Shown: positions 1-10,594 of the stretch, in pieces | Position numbering within the stretch: the stretch's first letter is position 1 | Layout of the letters: every line of letters starts with the position of its first letter | From: Burkholderia sp. OK233 | GTDB taxonomy: Bacteria; Pseudomonadota; Gammaproteobacteria; Burkholderiales; Burkholderiaceae | Reading direction: 5' to 3' | Length of the DNA: 64,000 bases | Assembly (NCBI RefSeq): GCF_900230185.1 | Contig: NZ_OCSR01000001.1 | Location: 1,612,001-1,676,000, forward strand | Translations under genes and position numbers: made by a program | The notes under the pieces: generated by a model | Told to the model about the DNA's origin: nothing | Databases searched by the model: none | Seen by the model: only the letters and a program-made list of their open reading frames with translations

Positions 1-752
1 GAGCAGATGTAGAAAATCAGAATCCGGTAGATCACCTGATTCACGGCTTTCGGAATGCTCTTTTGCGGATCGGCCGCTTCAGCGGCCGTAATGCCGATCA
101 ACTCGAGCCCGCCGAATGAAAACATGATCACCGCGAGCATCATGAACAGGCCATGAAAACCGTGCGGGAAAAAGCCGCCGTCGGCCCAGAGATTGGTGAT
201 CGACGCTTGCGGACCACCATGGCCGCTGATCAGCAGATAGCCGCCGAACAGGATCATGCCGATCACCGCCACGACCTTGATGATCGCAAACCAGAATTCG
301 GTTTCGCCGTAAGCTTTGACGTTGGCGAGATTGATCGCGTTGATGACGGCGAAGCACACCAGCGCGGATACCCACGACGGCACACCCGGCCACCAGTAAT
401 GCACGTAGGTGCCGACTGCAGTCAGCTCGGCCATGCTCACGAGCACATACAGCACCCAATAGTTCCAGCCGGACAGAAAGCCCGGGAAATCGCCCCAATA
501 CTTGTACGCGAAGTGGCTGAACGAACCGGCGACCGGTTCCTGCGCGACCATTTCGCCAAGCTGCCGCATGATCATGAAGGCGATGATGCCGCCGATCGCG
601 TAGCCAAGAATCATTGACGGGCCGGCTGCCTTCAACACGCTGGCGGAGCCGAGAAACAGGCCCGTGCCGATCGCCCCGCCCAGCGCGATCAGCTGGATGT
701 GACGATTCTTCAGCCCGCGCTTCAGGCCGTCTTGCTGCTGTGCACTATTCAA
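1..752 (-). CDS. Amino-acid permease (APC family), C-terminus beyond the window
   Basis: Reading the minus strand from a TTG at 752 gives an open frame running off the left edge (about 250 residues seen). It begins MNSAQQQDGLKRGLKNRHIQ and continues with the APC signature ALGGAIGTGLFLG, followed by hydrophobic segments including FAVINAINLANVKAYGE and an FSFGGLELIGI stretch. This is the N-terminal half of an AroP/ProY/GabP-type proton-amino-acid symporter of the inner membrane. No ATG lies in frame at the N-terminus, and a GGGGCG stretch sits just upstream of the TTG. Substrate cannot be deduced. Divergent from the hydrolase at 967. Confidence 0.85.
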   Translation of the reverse strand, partial: MNSAQQQDGLKRGLKNRHIQLIALGGAIGTGLFLGSASVLKAAGPSMILGYAIGGIIAFMIMRQLGEMVAQEPVAGSFSHFAYKYWGDFPGFLSGWNYWVLYVLVSMAELTAVGTYVHYWWPGVPSWVSALVCFAVINAINLANVKAYGETEFWFAIIKVVAVIGMILFGGYLLISGHGGPQASITNLWADGGFFPHGFHGLFMMLAVIMFSFGGLELIGITAAEAADPQKSIPKAVNQVIYRILIFYIC

Positions 753-966
753 AATTGCGCCCCAGTGTATGGATATCGATCGCCCGATCGGACTTATGGT
801 CCGTCCCGGCAGAACCTGAAATTTTACCGTGGCCGATATTATCTAAATACTGGGAGCAACCCGCGCTTGGTTCTGCGCCGCACTTAACGGCGAGGATAGT
901 GATTGTCACTGGCGTGGGGCTTCTGTATGTTGCCCTAGTCGAGGTTTCAGCCTTCGGAGATTCAAC

Positions 967-1923
967 ATGTTGCCCAAACATCTGCTTTGCGCCGCTGCTT
1001 TGTGTCTCTGTTTCTCCGCGGCGGGTGCCCTCGCGCAAACCGCGGCGCCCACGGCAGAACCCGCCGCCGAACCGGCCGACATGCCGGGTATGGAGTCGAG
1101 CGCACCGGAAGCACCGGAGCCACCCGCGGCGCCGGCCGCAACGCCGGCAACACCCGCCGCCACGCCTGCGACACCCGCTACTCCCAAAGCAACAGCAGCC
1201 AAACCACCCGCAGCACCGATGACCGGCCCCGTACGCAACGTCGTGCTGGTTCATGGCGCTTTCGTCGACGGGTCGAGCTGGAACGGTGTCGTCGCGAAAT
1301 TGCAGCAGAAGGGTTATCACGTGAGTTCGGTGCAGAACCCGCTCACGTCGCTCGCCGACGATGTCGCTGCCACCCGCCGTGTTCTCGCGCGCCAGGATGG
1401 CCCGACCATCCTCGTAGGACATTCATGGGGCGGCGTCGTGATCACTGAAGCAGGCGCGAACGCGCCGAACGTCGCCGGTCTCGTCTACGTGGCGGGCATT
1501 GCACCGGACCTGCACGAATCTACGATGGACCTGATGAAGCGCGCGGCGCCGGCGCCCGCGAGTCAAGGCATCACAGCGGACCCGACGGGCTTCTTGTGGC
1601 TCGACCGTAGCAAATATCACGCCGACTTCGCCGCCGACATACCCGAGAATCTGACGCGCGTGCTCTCCGCCGCGCAACAGCCGATCGCCGCCAGGGCCTT
1701 CAGCGAAACGGTCAGTCAGGTCGCGTGGCGGGAAAAGCCTTCGTGGTACATCGTGACGACGAGGGACCGTGCGATATCCCCCGAAGTCGAACAGTTCATG
1801 GCCAACCGGATGGGCGCGAAGATCGTGCCGATCTCATCGAGCCATCTCGTGCCGGTGTCGCATGCGGGGGCAGTTGCGGATGTGATCGATCGGGCAGCGC
1901 GGGAGTTGAGCCGGCAACAGTAG
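967..1923 (+). CDS. Exported alpha/beta hydrolase with Pro/Ala/Thr linker
   Basis: 318 residues. Residues 1-23 form a signal peptide (CLCFSAAGALA then Q). Residues 24 to about 88 are a low-complexity Ala/Pro/Thr linker with TPA repeats and no predicted fold. The rest is an alpha/beta hydrolase domain: oxyanion strand VVLVHGAFVDGSSW and nucleophile elbow GHSWGG with Ser153 as likely catalytic residue. A C-terminal SSHLVPVSHAG supplies the likely catalytic His. This resembles periplasmic esterase/hydrolase proteins of the AB_hydrolase_6 type. The linker probably acts as a spacer from membrane or cell wall (inference). Substrate unknown. Monocistronic; its stop lies 32 bp from that of the convergent M55 peptidase. 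Confidence 0.85.
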   Translation: MLPKHLLCAAALCLCFSAAGALAQTAAPTAEPAAEPADMPGMESSAPEAPEPPAAPAATPATPAATPATPATPKATAAKPPAAPMTGPVRNVVLVHGAFVDGSSWNGVVAKLQQKGYHVSSVQNPLTSLADDVAATRRVLARQDGPTILVGHSWGGVVITEAGANAPNVAGLVYVAGIAPDLHESTMDLMKRAAPAPASQGITADPTGFLWLDRSKYHADFAADIPENLTRVLSAAQQPIAARAFSETVSQVAWREKPSWYIVTTRDRAISPEVEQFMANRMGAKIVPISSSHLVPVSHAGAVADVIDRAARELSRQQ

Positions 1924-1955
1924 GCTGTCGCCGGTCACGCCCTCCGTCACACGGT

Positions 1956-2789
1956 TCAGCGCAGCATGAACGACATCGCCGACAGGCAGTTCAGCATGCG
2001 CACCGCATGTTCCGAGGACTCCGCACCAAAGCGTAACGTGACGGCGTCGACACGCGAGAGCGTCGGCCATTGGCAGAACAGATCGGCAAGTGCGGTAGTT
2101 TGCACGCGCAGCTCGCATTCGACGGGCTTCGCGGCAGCGCGCGTGGCTTGCGGCGCATGACCCTTATCGATGTGATGCCGTACCGCTTCGCGTGCGGCAA
2201 TTTCGATCGCATCGCGAGCGCTTGCCGGTGTTTGCGTCACACCGCTCGCATGTCCCGTCGCGCTCTTGGTGACCACGAAACGCGCAGCCGGAAAGCGCGG
2301 CGCGGTTTCCTCGGCGAATACATCGTCGCCGGATAAAAGCACTACCTGTGCGCCATATTCTTCCGCCAGGGCTCCGTACAATTCCGCCTCGCCGACTTCG
2401 ACGCCGTTTAGCGCAACACGCGCGAACGCAAAGCTGTTGATCGTATGCGAGAGAATGCCGCGCGTTTGCGACCTCGCGTGATAGCCGATCATGAACACCA
2501 GCGCCGCGCCGTATTCAAGTCCGGCCATCATGCCGAGCGTACGCGGTTTGCCGAGCACCACCTGGGCACGCGCATCGAGCAGATCGGGCAGCAGATTGCG
2601 AAAGCCGCCATGCGAATCGTTGACCCATACGTGCGTGGCGCCACCTGCAAACGCGCCTTCGATTGCGGCGTTGGCTTCGAGCGTCATCCACCGGCGCGCG
2701 GCTTCGTATTCGCCGTTGCCCGCACGCGTTTGCTCGGGATGGAACACGCCGGCTACGCCTTCGATGTCGACGGAAATCAGGACTTTCAT
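1956..2789 (-). CDS. M55 family D-aminopeptidase (DppA-like)
   Basis: 277 residues, the usual length of DppA zinc D-aminopeptidases, which remove D-amino acids such as D-Ala from the N-terminus of short peptides. The N-terminus KVLISVDIEGVAG carries the metal ligands Asp8 and Glu10. NDSHGG gives His60, MIGYHARS gives His104, and NGVEVGEAELYG gives the last Glu ligand. These positions match those known for Bacillus DppA closely. Its ATG overlaps the stop of the upstream P1 peptidase by one base (TGATG), so it is the last gene of the gsi-type operon. Cytosolic; probably acts on imported D-containing peptides, perhaps from peptidoglycan (inference). Confidence 0.92.
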   Translation of the reverse strand: MKVLISVDIEGVAGVFHPEQTRAGNGEYEAARRWMTLEANAAIEGAFAGGATHVWVNDSHGGFRNLLPDLLDARAQVVLGKPRTLGMMAGLEYGAALVFMIGYHARSQTRGILSHTINSFAFARVALNGVEVGEAELYGALAEEYGAQVVLLSGDDVFAEETAPRFPAARFVVTKSATGHASGVTQTPASARDAIEIAAREAVRHHIDKGHAPQATRAAAKPVECELRVQTTALADLFCQWPTLSRVDAVTLRFGAESSEHAVRMLNCLSAMSFMLR

Positions 2790-3979
2790 CAGGAAGATTG
2801 CTTGAGAAGTTGAGCGAGGTCGGGTGCGGTGTCGTGCAGCGACAGGCGACTACGACCGTCGCGGCCCGTCACAGACGTGGCACTCCATAGTGCATCGACG
2901 ATCGCTTGCTCGACGCTGTCCGCGCAGGCACGAAATAACGGATCAAGGCGTGCGTCGGCGAGCACGGGCGGCAAGGCGACAAAGTCGGATTCGTGCGGCA
3001 CGGTGTAGGCCGTTGAAAACGCCAACGCGATGTCGCCGCTGCCGTGGCCGTACACCGAACCGGTTCGTGCGAGACCGGCCGCGGCGCGCAATGACAGACG
3101 CTTGAGTTGACGCGCGTCGAGCGGCGCGTCGGTGGCGACGATCATGATGATCGAGCCTTGTTCGGGTTTCGAGGCGGCCGGGTGGATCGCTGAGGCTGCT
3201 GGGCTCGCTGAGATGGCTGAGGTGGTCGAAGTCGCTGAGTTGGCCGAACTCGCTGACGTTGCCGAAGTTGCCAAGCCCGCCGAACTCGCCGCAGCAGATC
3301 CAACCGCGCGTTCGGCCAGCACACGACCAAACGGCGTGCCGTCGATCGTCAACATCGGCAGGCGGCCGAAGTTCGCCAGCACCAATGCGCCAACTGTATA
3401 GCTCCGCCCTGCCACCTCAATGACGCGCGACGCATTGCCGATCCCGCCCTTCAGATCGAAGCACGACATGCCCCTTCCCGCGCCGACCGAACCGCTCGCG
3501 ACGTCAGTGCTTGCCGCTTCACATGCATCGGTGAAATGCCGCTCGCTGACAGCCAGCGCCTGAATATCGTTCAGGTATCCGTCATTGCATTCGAACACTA
3601 GCGGATTGACCGTGGACCATTCGCGCCCGATTCGAGGATTGGCATGAATCGCAGCGCGAATCTGCGCTTGTGCGACAGCGGGCACGCCAAACGTATTGGT
3701 CAACGCGATCGGCGTCTCCAGCACGCCGAGCTCTTCAACCTGCACGAGCCCGATGCTTTTGCCGAAGCCGTTGATCACTGAAGCAGCCGCGGGCACCTTC
3801 GCGAGAAAAGGATCGCCAGGATGCGGACGAATCACGGTAACGCCGGTTTGCACAGCGCCTTCATCCAGCGTGCAATGTCCTACCGTCACGCCTTCTACGT
3901 CCGCAATCGTCCCATGCGGGCCGCTCGGTAGCACACCGATATGCGGTGCGCTTTCGCCTGCAATTTCAGTCAAACTCAT
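2789..3979 (-). CDS. P1 family (DmpA/BapA-like) self-processing aminopeptidase
   Basis: 396 residues. P1 peptidases are Ntn-like enzymes that cut themselves before a Ser, which becomes the N-terminal nucleophile. They remove L-, D- or beta-amino acids from small peptides, amides or esters. Here the self-cleavage site is [16 protein letters not shown], Gly275-Ser276. DmpA has Ser250; the extra 26 or so residues are an Ala/Ser/Thr-rich insert (about 229-270) directly before the cleavage point. The N-terminal part carries the family run [13 protein letters not shown] and the substrate region TNTFGVP. Start at 3979 chosen because the longer frame reads antisense to the permease gene. ATGA overlap with gsiD upstream, TGATG overlap with the M55 gene downstream. 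Confidence 0.9.
   Translation of the reverse strand: MSLTEIAGESAPHIGVLPSGPHGTIADVEGVTVGHCTLDEGAVQTGVTVIRPHPGDPFLAKVPAAASVINGFGKSIGLVQVEELGVLETPIALTNTFGVPAVAQAQIRAAIHANPRIGREWSTVNPLVFECNDGYLNDIQALAVSERHFTDACEAASTDVASGSVGAGRGMSCFDLKGGIGNASRVIEVAGRSYTVGALVLANFGRLPMLTIDGTPFGRVLAERAVGSAAASSAGLATSATSASSANSATSTTSAISASPAASAIHPAASKPEQGSIIMIVATDAPLDARQLKRLSLRAAAGLARTGSVYGHGSGDIALAFSTAYTVPHESDFVALPPVLADARLDPLFRACADSVEQAIVDALWSATSVTGRDGRSRLSLHDTAPDLAQLLKQSS
3185..3300 (-). repeat. Degenerate Ala/Ser/Thr-coding minisatellite inside the P1 peptidase gene
   Basis: The plus strand reads as imperfect 9-base units related to GCTGAGNTG and GTCGCTGAG (for example gctgaggctgctgggctc, then gtcgctgag). On the coding strand this gives a run of Ala, Ser and Thr ([19 protein letters not shown]). 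The run sits immediately before the autoproteolytic Gly-Ser. The unit length keeps the reading frame, so copy number can change without frameshift. Confidence 0.7.
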
Positions 3980-4881
3980 GGCCGGTCGAGCTTCGGATCG
4001 AGCGCATCGCGCAAACCGTCGCCGAGTAGATTGAATGCCAGCACGGTGAGGAAAATCGCCAGACTCGGAAACAGCGCGATATGCGGCGCGGTGACCATAT
4101 CGGCACGCGCTTCGTTGAGCATCGCGCCCCACTCCGGCATCGGCGGTTGCGCACCGAGTCCGAGAAACGACAGGCTTGCCGCCGTGATGATCGACGTGCC
4201 GATTCGCATCGTGAAGTACACCACGATCGACGAAATCGTCCCCGGCAGAATATGCCGCACGATGATGGTCCAGTCCGATGCGCCGATGCTGCGCGCCGCT
4301 TCGATATACGTCAGTTGCTTGAGCATCAGTGTATTGCCGCGCACGAGCCGCGCAAACGCCGGGATGCTGAAAATCGCCACTGCACAGATCACGTTGATCA
4401 TGCCGTTGCCGAGAATCGCGACCACACCGATCGCCAGCAGAATGCCCGGGAAGGCAAACAGCACATCGGCAACGCGCATGGTGATGCGGTCCCACCAGCC
4501 TTCGTAGTAACCGGCCAGCAAACCAAAGAACGTACCGATCACCGCGCCGATCGCCACCGACAGAAAACCAGCCTCGAGCGAAATACGCGAACCTGCCAGA
4601 ATGCGGCTGAAAATATCGCGGCCCAGCGAATCGACACCGAACCAGTGCGCGGCCGAAGGCCCCGCGTTCAACGCGTCGTAGTCGAAGAAATTCTCCGGAT
4701 CGTACGGCACGATATGCGGCGCGAGAATCGCAACCGCAACCAGCAGCAGCACGAAAATTCCGGCGCCGAGCGCCACATGCTGCTTACGGAATTTGCGCCA
4801 GAATTCACTCCACGGCGTGCGGATCGCGTTTTCTACGAGGGCGGCCTTGGCCTCATTCGCCTCGGTAGCTGAGATGCTCAT
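3976..4881 (-). CDS. gsiD: Glutathione/peptide ABC transporter permease GsiD
   Basis: 301 residues, inner-membrane permease of the DppC/OppC group with the usual N-terminal helix ([20 protein letters not shown]) and five further hydrophobic segments. [24 protein letters not shown] is the family signature before TM2. [21 protein letters not shown] is the EAA loop contacting the ATPase. ATG at 4881 chosen: it has a GTGAGG ribosome site, and the upstream frame extension overlaps gsiC. It pairs with GsiC. Gene order iaaA-gsiA-B-C-D is that of the enterobacterial glutathione importer. Ends with an ATGA overlap into the P1 peptidase. Confidence 0.93.
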   Translation of the reverse strand: MSISATEANEAKAALVENAIRTPWSEFWRKFRKQHVALGAGIFVLLLVAVAILAPHIVPYDPENFFDYDALNAGPSAAHWFGVDSLGRDIFSRILAGSRISLEAGFLSVAIGAVIGTFFGLLAGYYEGWWDRITMRVADVLFAFPGILLAIGVVAILGNGMINVICAVAIFSIPAFARLVRGNTLMLKQLTYIEAARSIGASDWTIIVRHILPGTISSIVVYFTMRIGTSIITAASLSFLGLGAQPPMPEWGAMLNEARADMVTAPHIALFPSLAIFLTVLAFNLLGDGLRDALDPKLDRP

Positions 4882-4888
4882 GCGGGCC

Positions 4889-5809
4889 TCACTTGAAACG
4901 GATGGTCGGGTTGATGACGGCGTACAGCACGTCCACAACCAGGTTGATGATGATGAACTCAAGCGAGAACAACAGCACTTCCGCCTGAATCACCGGATAG
5001 TCGCGCATCGCCACGGCATCCACCAGCAGGCGTCCGAGGCCCGGCCAGTTGAATACGACTTCGACCACGATCGAGCCGCCCAGCAGAAAGCCGAATTGCA
5101 GCCCCATCATCGTGATGACGGGAATCATCGCGTTGCGCAGGCAGTGTTTGACGATGACGAGTCGTTCGGGCACACCCTTGGCGCGTGCGGTGCGCACGAA
5201 ATCTTCATTCATCACTTCGACGAACGAAGCACGCGTGAAACGCGCCATCACCGCCGCCACTGCCGCGCCGAGCGTGAGCGAAGGCAGCACGTAGCTCTTC
5301 CACGACCCGTCGCCGACAATCGGCAGCCAGCCGAGTTTCACCGAAAAGATCTCCATCAGCAGCATGCCGAGCGCGAACGCGGGAAACGAAATACCCGACA
5401 CCGCGAGCGTCATGCCGAGCCGGTCTGGCCAGCGATTGCGCCACACCGCCGAGACAATGCCGATCCCCATGCCGAGCACCACCGCCCATACCATGCTCGC
5501 GAGCGTAAGCAACAACGTCGGCATGAAGCGCTCGCCGATTTCCTGGCTGACCGGCCGCTTGCTGCGCGTGGACGTGCCGAAGTCGCCGTGCGCGATCTTC
5601 AGGAAGAAGTTGGCGAATTGCTGCGGCATCGGTTTATCGAGGCCGAGATCGGCACGCACCAGCGCAACGGTCGCCTCATCCGCTTCGGGACCAGCCGCGA
5701 GGCGCGCCGGATCACCCGGCAACAGATGCACGAACAGGAACACCAGCACGGCGACGATGAAGAGCGTCGGCAGCAGGCCAAAGATACGTTTGACGAGGAA
5801 GTTCAGCAT
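4889..5809 (-). CDS. gsiC: Glutathione/peptide ABC transporter permease GsiC
   Basis: 306 residues when started at the ATG at 5809 (a TTG nine bases upstream is the alternative). 306 residues is, from memory, the length of E. coli GsiC, and the N-terminus [18 protein letters not shown] and C-terminus [19 protein letters not shown] match it almost residue for residue. [16 protein letters not shown] is the DppB/OppB signature. [20 protein letters not shown] is the EAA loop. Forms the heterodimeric channel with GsiD, whose start lies 7 bases after this stop. Confidence 0.94.
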   Translation of the reverse strand: MLNFLVKRIFGLLPTLFIVAVLVFLFVHLLPGDPARLAAGPEADEATVALVRADLGLDKPMPQQFANFFLKIAHGDFGTSTRSKRPVSQEIGERFMPTLLLTLASMVWAVVLGMGIGIVSAVWRNRWPDRLGMTLAVSGISFPAFALGMLLMEIFSVKLGWLPIVGDGSWKSYVLPSLTLGAAVAAVMARFTRASFVEVMNEDFVRTARAKGVPERLVIVKHCLRNAMIPVITMMGLQFGFLLGGSIVVEVVFNWPGLGRLLVDAVAMRDYPVIQAEVLLFSLEFIIINLVVDVLYAVINPTIRFK

Positions 5810-5917
5810 GAAACCCAATCCGGCAATGATGCGGGCAACGAAAGATCTTTCAGAGCAGTACGCGACCGTCCGGTCAGCGCGTTCGTGAAGAACACGCGGT
5901 GCCGAACGGTCAGCTCA

Positions 5918-7480
5918 TCACTTGATCGCGATCTCGTCGAAATTGAACGAGCCGTCCGGCGCGACATACGCACCCGACAAACGCTTGCTGCGCGCGTACA
6001 CAACCTTCTCCTTGACGAGGAAAACCCACGGCGCGTCGGCCCAGATGCGTTTTTGCGCGTCGGTGTAGAGCGCGGCCTTCTGCGTGCGGTCGGTGGTTTC
6101 GAGCGCCTGCTTCAGATCGGTATCGACCGTGTCGTTCTTGTAGTACGCGGTGTTGACCATCTTCGGCGGAAACGAGACCGACCCGAGCAGCGGCGTGATT
6201 GCCCAGTCCGCTTCACCGGTCGACGACGACCAGCCCGCGTAGTACATCCGCACCGGAGCGGTCGCCGGGTCCTGCGCGCTTTCCACCTTGGCGACGCGTT
6301 GACCCGCTTCGAGTGCTTCGACCTGCGCCTTGATGCCGACTTGCGCCAGTTGCTGCTGCACGAACTGAATCACCTTCTGCGCGGTCGAGTAGTTATACGC
6401 GGACCACAGCGTCGTTTCGAAACCGTTCGGATAACCCGCTTCCTTCAGCAACTCACGCGCCTTAGCCGGATCGTACGGCCAGGGGCCTAGCTTCGTCGCG
6501 TACTCGACGCCTTGCGGCACCACGCCCTCAGCCGGCGTTGCATACCCGGCAAACGCGACCTTGATCAGCGCATCCTTGTTGACCGCGTAATTCAGCGCCT
6601 CACGCACCTTCGGATTGTCGAACGGCTTCTGATTGACGTTCATGCTGATATAGCGCTGGATAATCGACGGCGAAGCAATCAGATCGACCTTCGGGCTCGA
6701 CTGCAATTGCGCCGCCTGTTCGAACGGCACCTGGAACGCGAAGTCCGCTTCACCGGTGCGCATCAACGCGGCACGCGTGTTGTTGTCGACCACCGGTTTC
6801 CAGTCGATCGCATCGACCTTCGGGTAACCCTTCTTCCAGTAGCCCGCGAACTTCTTCACTGTCAGGTCGCCGGCCGGATCCCACTTCACCAGTTCGAACG
6901 GACCAGTGCCGACCGGATGGAATGCGATGTCCTTGCCGTACTTCTTCAGCGCGTCAGGCGAAATCATCACCGCCGACGGATGCGCCAGCACGTTGACGAA
7001 CGCCGAGAACGGCGCCTTCAGGGTGATCTTCACCGTGTACGGATCGACCACTTCGGTCTTCTCGATGCGGTTGAACATGTTGTAGCGCTTGAGCTTGTTC
7101 GCCGGATCGGTCACGCGGTCGAAGTTCGCTTTCACTGCCGCGGCGTTGAAGTCGGTACCGTCCTGGAACTTCACGCCGTGACGCAACTTGAACGTGTAAA
7201 CCTTCGCATCCGGACTCGCTTCGTAGCTATCGGCCAGCACATTGACCAGCTTCATGTCTTTGTCGAAACCGAACAGGCCTTGATAGAACGACTTGGCGAC
7301 GGCTTGCGACAGCGTGTCGTTAGCATCGTACGGATCGAGCGTCGTGAAGGTCGACGCAACGGCCATCACGGCCGTGGTATCGGCGTGCGCCACACTGCCC
7401 GCGAGCATCGCGAACACCACCGCGCCGCCGCTGACCAGCGCGCGCAAACGAAACGGAGAAGACGGGACCAGCAGGTTCAT
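5918..7480 (-). CDS. gsiB: Periplasmic glutathione/peptide-binding protein GsiB
   Basis: 520 residues. A signal peptide of about 33 residues ends SVAHA before [10 protein letters not shown]. The mature protein is a family 5 solute-binding protein (SBP_bac_5): early strand [13 protein letters not shown], conserved [22 protein letters not shown] and the C-terminal domain [17 protein letters not shown]. It captures small peptides (glutathione in the E. coli homologue) and delivers them to GsiCD. It follows gsiA by 99 bp and precedes gsiC by 108 bp, wider gaps than elsewhere in the operon, consistent with the higher expression usual for binding proteins. The true ligand here may be isoaspartyl or D-peptides, given the three peptidases beside it (inference). 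Confidence 0.93.
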   Translation of the reverse strand: MNLLVPSSPFRLRALVSGGAVVFAMLAGSVAHADTTAVMAVASTFTTLDPYDANDTLSQAVAKSFYQGLFGFDKDMKLVNVLADSYEASPDAKVYTFKLRHGVKFQDGTDFNAAAVKANFDRVTDPANKLKRYNMFNRIEKTEVVDPYTVKITLKAPFSAFVNVLAHPSAVMISPDALKKYGKDIAFHPVGTGPFELVKWDPAGDLTVKKFAGYWKKGYPKVDAIDWKPVVDNNTRAALMRTGEADFAFQVPFEQAAQLQSSPKVDLIASPSIIQRYISMNVNQKPFDNPKVREALNYAVNKDALIKVAFAGYATPAEGVVPQGVEYATKLGPWPYDPAKARELLKEAGYPNGFETTLWSAYNYSTAQKVIQFVQQQLAQVGIKAQVEALEAGQRVAKVESAQDPATAPVRMYYAGWSSSTGEADWAITPLLGSVSFPPKMVNTAYYKNDTVDTDLKQALETTDRTQKAALYTDAQKRIWADAPWVFLVKEKVVYARSKRLSGAYVAPDGSFNFDEIAIK

Positions 7481-7579
7481 GAGGTTGGCTCCAGGCTGCG
7501 AATTGAAACAGGGTTATGTGCTGCGAGAGAAAATGGCTTTGCTTCAGGTTTGGCGCTTCGTTCGGGTTTATGTTCGTGT

Positions 7580-9502
7580 CTAGTAAGCGCCGCCGACCCG
7601 ATGCTGAGCGACGAAGTGATCTGGTCCGACCGCAATCAGCGGCGCCACGACCGGTTCATCGTTCAGCGCACGAATCGGGCTCGGAATCTCATCGGCGGCG
7701 AGCATGCGTTTCGCGTGGCGGCGCGCCGGATCGGCGACCGGCACCGCGCCCATCAGCTTCTTCGTGTACGGGTGCTGCGGCGCTTCGAACACCGCGCGGC
7801 GCGGTCCGATCTCGACGATCTGGCCGAGATACATCACCGCTACGCGATGGCTGACACGCTCCACCACCGCCATGTCGTGCGAAATGAACAGATACGCAAC
7901 GCCGAGTTCGCGTTGCAGATCGAGCATCAGGTTGACGATCTGCGCCTGCACGGAGACGTCCAGTGCGGAGACGGATTCGTCGGCGATGACGACTTTCGGA
8001 TTCAATGCCAAAGCTCGCGCAATCGCGATGCGTTGCCGTTGTCCGCCCGAAAATTCGTGCGGATAGCGGCCTGCGGCCTCGCGCGGCAAACCGACCTTTT
8101 CGAGCAGCCACGCCACACGCGCCTGTGCTTCCGCGCCTTGAGCGACGCCGTGCACGAGCAGCGGCTCCATGATCGAAAAGCCGACCGTCAAGCGCGGATT
8201 CAGCGAGGCAAACGGGTCCTGGAAAATAAACTGGATATTGCGGCGCAGCGCTTGTAACGCAGGGCCTGTAAGCGAGCTGATTTCCTTGCCGTCGAATTCG
8301 ATCGAGCCGCTCTGGCTTTCGACGAGGCGCAGCAATGAGCGGCCCGTCGTCGATTTACCACAGCCCGATTCGCCGACCAGTGCGAGCGTTTCCCCCGGGC
8401 GCAGATCGAAGCTGACTTTCTCGACCGCATGCACGCGGCCCGTCAAACGTCCGAACACACCGCTCTTGACCGGAAAGCGCGTGACCAGATCGCGCACGCG
8501 CAGAATCGGCGGCGTGCTGTCGTGGACCAACGGTTGGGTTTCCTGCGCGACGGCGGCGGCAGGACGAACGGCTTCGTCGATGCCGGTGAGCGCCGCCTGC
8601 TCGACGGTCAGAATCGGAAACTTGGCGGGCCGGTCGGTGCCCTGCATCGCGCCAAGGCGCGGGACCGCCGCAAGCAATGCCTTCGTATAAGGATGCGACG
8701 GCGCCGCGAACAGCGTATCCGACGCCCCCTCTTCCACTTTCTCGCCTCGATACATCACCAGCACGCGATCGGCCACCTCGGCCACTACACCCATGTCGTG
8801 CGTGATGAAGATCACGCCCATGTTCATCTCGTCCTGCAGGCCGCGAATCAATTGCAGGATCTGCGCCTGGATCGTGACGTCGAGCGCCGTGGTCGGCTCG
8901 TCGGCGATCAATAGTGCGGGCTTGCATGACAGCGCCATCGCGATCATCACGCGTTGGCGCATCCCGCCGGATAGCTGGTGCGGAAAACGTGCTGCCACCC
9001 GGCGCGCTTCCGGAATGCGCACGAGTTCGAGCAGACGCAGCGTTTCGGCGTGCGCGGCAGTACGGCTCTTCCCTTGATGCAAGGCAATCGCTTCGCTGAT
9101 CTGATCGCCCACCGTGAATACCGGATTGAGCGAGGTCATCGGCTCCTGGAAGATCATCGCGATGTCGGCGCCGCGAATCGAACGCATCGTGCCGGACGAC
9201 GCTTTCGCGAGGTCGAGCACGCTGCCGTCGCGGCGCCGGAAGGCGATGCTGCCGCCGGCAAGGCGCCCACCGCCATGCTCAATCAGCCGCATCAGGGCGA
9301 GCGATGTCACCGATTTGCCGGAGCCCGATTCGCCGACGATCGCCAGCGTCTCGCCACGCTCGACGGTCAGCGAGAGATTGCGCACCGCGTTGAAGGTCTT
9401 GTCGCCGCTGCGAAAAGCGACCGACAGATCGTCGACCGCAAGCACGCGTTGCGGCTGCAAGGTTTCGATAAGCGGACGAGCGGTGTGCGATGAAGTCGGC
9501 AC
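7580..9502 (-). CDS. gsiA: Glutathione/peptide ABC transporter ATPase GsiA (two fused ATP-binding domains)
   Basis: 640 residues, the double-ATPase architecture of GsiA rather than separate DppD and DppF. Domain 1: Walker A GESGSGKS (57-64), signature LSGGMRQR, Walker [13 protein letters not shown]. Domain 2: Walker A GESGCGKS (377-384), signature FSGGQRQR, Walker [15 protein letters not shown]-terminal extension after each domain carries the peptide-transporter tail ([24 protein letters not shown]). Energises uptake through GsiCD at the cytoplasmic face. Lies between the isoaspartyl peptidase gene (99-bp gap) and gsiB. Confidence 0.95.
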   Translation of the reverse strand: MPTSSHTARPLIETLQPQRVLAVDDLSVAFRSGDKTFNAVRNLSLTVERGETLAIVGESGSGKSVTSLALMRLIEHGGGRLAGGSIAFRRRDGSVLDLAKASSGTMRSIRGADIAMIFQEPMTSLNPVFTVGDQISEAIALHQGKSRTAAHAETLRLLELVRIPEARRVAARFPHQLSGGMRQRVMIAMALSCKPALLIADEPTTALDVTIQAQILQLIRGLQDEMNMGVIFITHDMGVVAEVADRVLVMYRGEKVEEGASDTLFAAPSHPYTKALLAAVPRLGAMQGTDRPAKFPILTVEQAALTGIDEAVRPAAAVAQETQPLVHDSTPPILRVRDLVTRFPVKSGVFGRLTGRVHAVEKVSFDLRPGETLALVGESGCGKSTTGRSLLRLVESQSGSIEFDGKEISSLTGPALQALRRNIQFIFQDPFASLNPRLTVGFSIMEPLLVHGVAQGAEAQARVAWLLEKVGLPREAAGRYPHEFSGGQRQRIAIARALALNPKVVIADESVSALDVSVQAQIVNLMLDLQRELGVAYLFISHDMAVVERVSHRVAVMYLGQIVEIGPRRAVFEAPQHPYTKKLMGAVPVADPARRHAKRMLAADEIPSPIRALNDEPVVAPLIAVGPDHFVAQHRVGGAY

Positions 9503-9601
9503 GATGGTTCCTTTGAATTCGGACGCGGCTAACGGTGGTTCAAACGAAAATTCAAACGGCAGCTCAAGTGGCAGTTCAAGCGACGGCGTAGCAAGACCGC
9601 A

Positions 9602-10594
9602 CTAGCGATAGATCGCCGTCTCCGGCGTCTCGCCGATCCGCGCGAAACCGCGATACATGCCCTCGGTGTTGAACGGCAGCGTGACGTTGCCACGTGCATC
9701 AACGGCAATCAGACCGCCGCGTCCGTCGATCTTCGGCAAGCGGTTCATCACCACGTCGTGCGCCGCTTCTTCGAGCGAGACGTTGCGGTACGCCATCTGC
9801 GCCGCGACGTCGTAGGCGGCCACCATGCGCATGAACATCTCGCCGGAGCCCGTGGTCGAGACCGCGCAGGTTGCGTCGTCCGCATAGCAGCCCGCGCCGA
9901 TCAGTGGCGTATCGCCGACCCGGCCCACCTGCTTGTTGGTGACGCCGCCTGTCGATGTCGCGGCTGCAACGTGGCCATGCTGGTCGAGCGCGACAGCGCC
10001 TACCGTGCCGAACTTGCGATTCGGATCGATCGGCTCGTGCGGCGTGGGATCGTCGTCGCCTGGCGATGACGCGGAGGCCAGCGTCGCGCCGTCGTGATCG
10101 AGCATCGCGCGCTGCTGGCCGCGTGCGAGTTGCCATTGGCGATGACGCGCTTCGGTATGGAAATACTCGGGCTCGACAAATTCGAGTCCTTGCGCGGCCG
10201 CAAAGGCTTCCGCGCCTGCGCCGGTAAACAACACATGTTCGCTGCGCTCGAGCACGCGGCGCGCCGCCAGAATCGGATTGCGTACGCGCGTCACGCAGCA
10301 GATCGCACCGGCGTCGAGCGTGCTGCCGTCCATGATGGCCGCGTCGAGTTCATGCGTCCCGGCCGCTGTGTAGACCGCGCCGCGGCCCGCGTTGAAGAGC
10401 GGGCAGTCTTCGAGCAGACGGACGGCTTCGCTGACGGCGTCGAGCGCGCTGCCGCCGTCAGCGAGTACGCGCTGGCCCGCGCTCAGCACGGCGTGCAAGG
10501 CAGCGTGGTAGTCGGCTTCGGCGCTGGCCGACATCGACGCGCGCAGGATCGTGCCTGCCCCGCCGTGAATGGCAATGACTGCGTTGGTGTTCAT
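9602..10594 (-). CDS. iaaA: Isoaspartyl peptidase / L-asparaginase (IaaA)
   Basis: 330 residues, plant-type asparaginase family (Ntn hydrolase). It hydrolyses beta-aspartyl dipeptides and L-asparagine. The N-terminus [12 protein letters not shown] and the autocleavage site [14 protein letters not shown] mark the family. Thr197 should become the N-terminal nucleophile of the beta chain. [22 protein letters not shown] supplies the substrate-binding Arg, Asp and Gly residues. Thr197 lies later than in E. coli IaaA because of a loop ([18 protein letters not shown]) before the cleavage site. Its ATG overlaps the regulator stop (ATGA). As in E. coli, it heads the gsi transport genes. Confidence 0.95.
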   Translation of the reverse strand: MNTNAVIAIHGGAGTILRASMSASAEADYHAALHAVLSAGQRVLADGGSALDAVSEAVRLLEDCPLFNAGRGAVYTAAGTHELDAAIMDGSTLDAGAICCVTRVRNPILAARRVLERSEHVLFTGAGAEAFAAAQGLEFVEPEYFHTEARHRQWQLARGQQRAMLDHDGATLASASSPGDDDPTPHEPIDPNRKFGTVGAVALDQHGHVAAATSTGGVTNKQVGRVGDTPLIGAGCYADDATCAVSTTGSGEMFMRMVAAYDVAAQMAYRNVSLEEAAHDVVMNRLPKIDGRGGLIAVDARGNVTLPFNTEGMYRGFARIGETPETAIYR

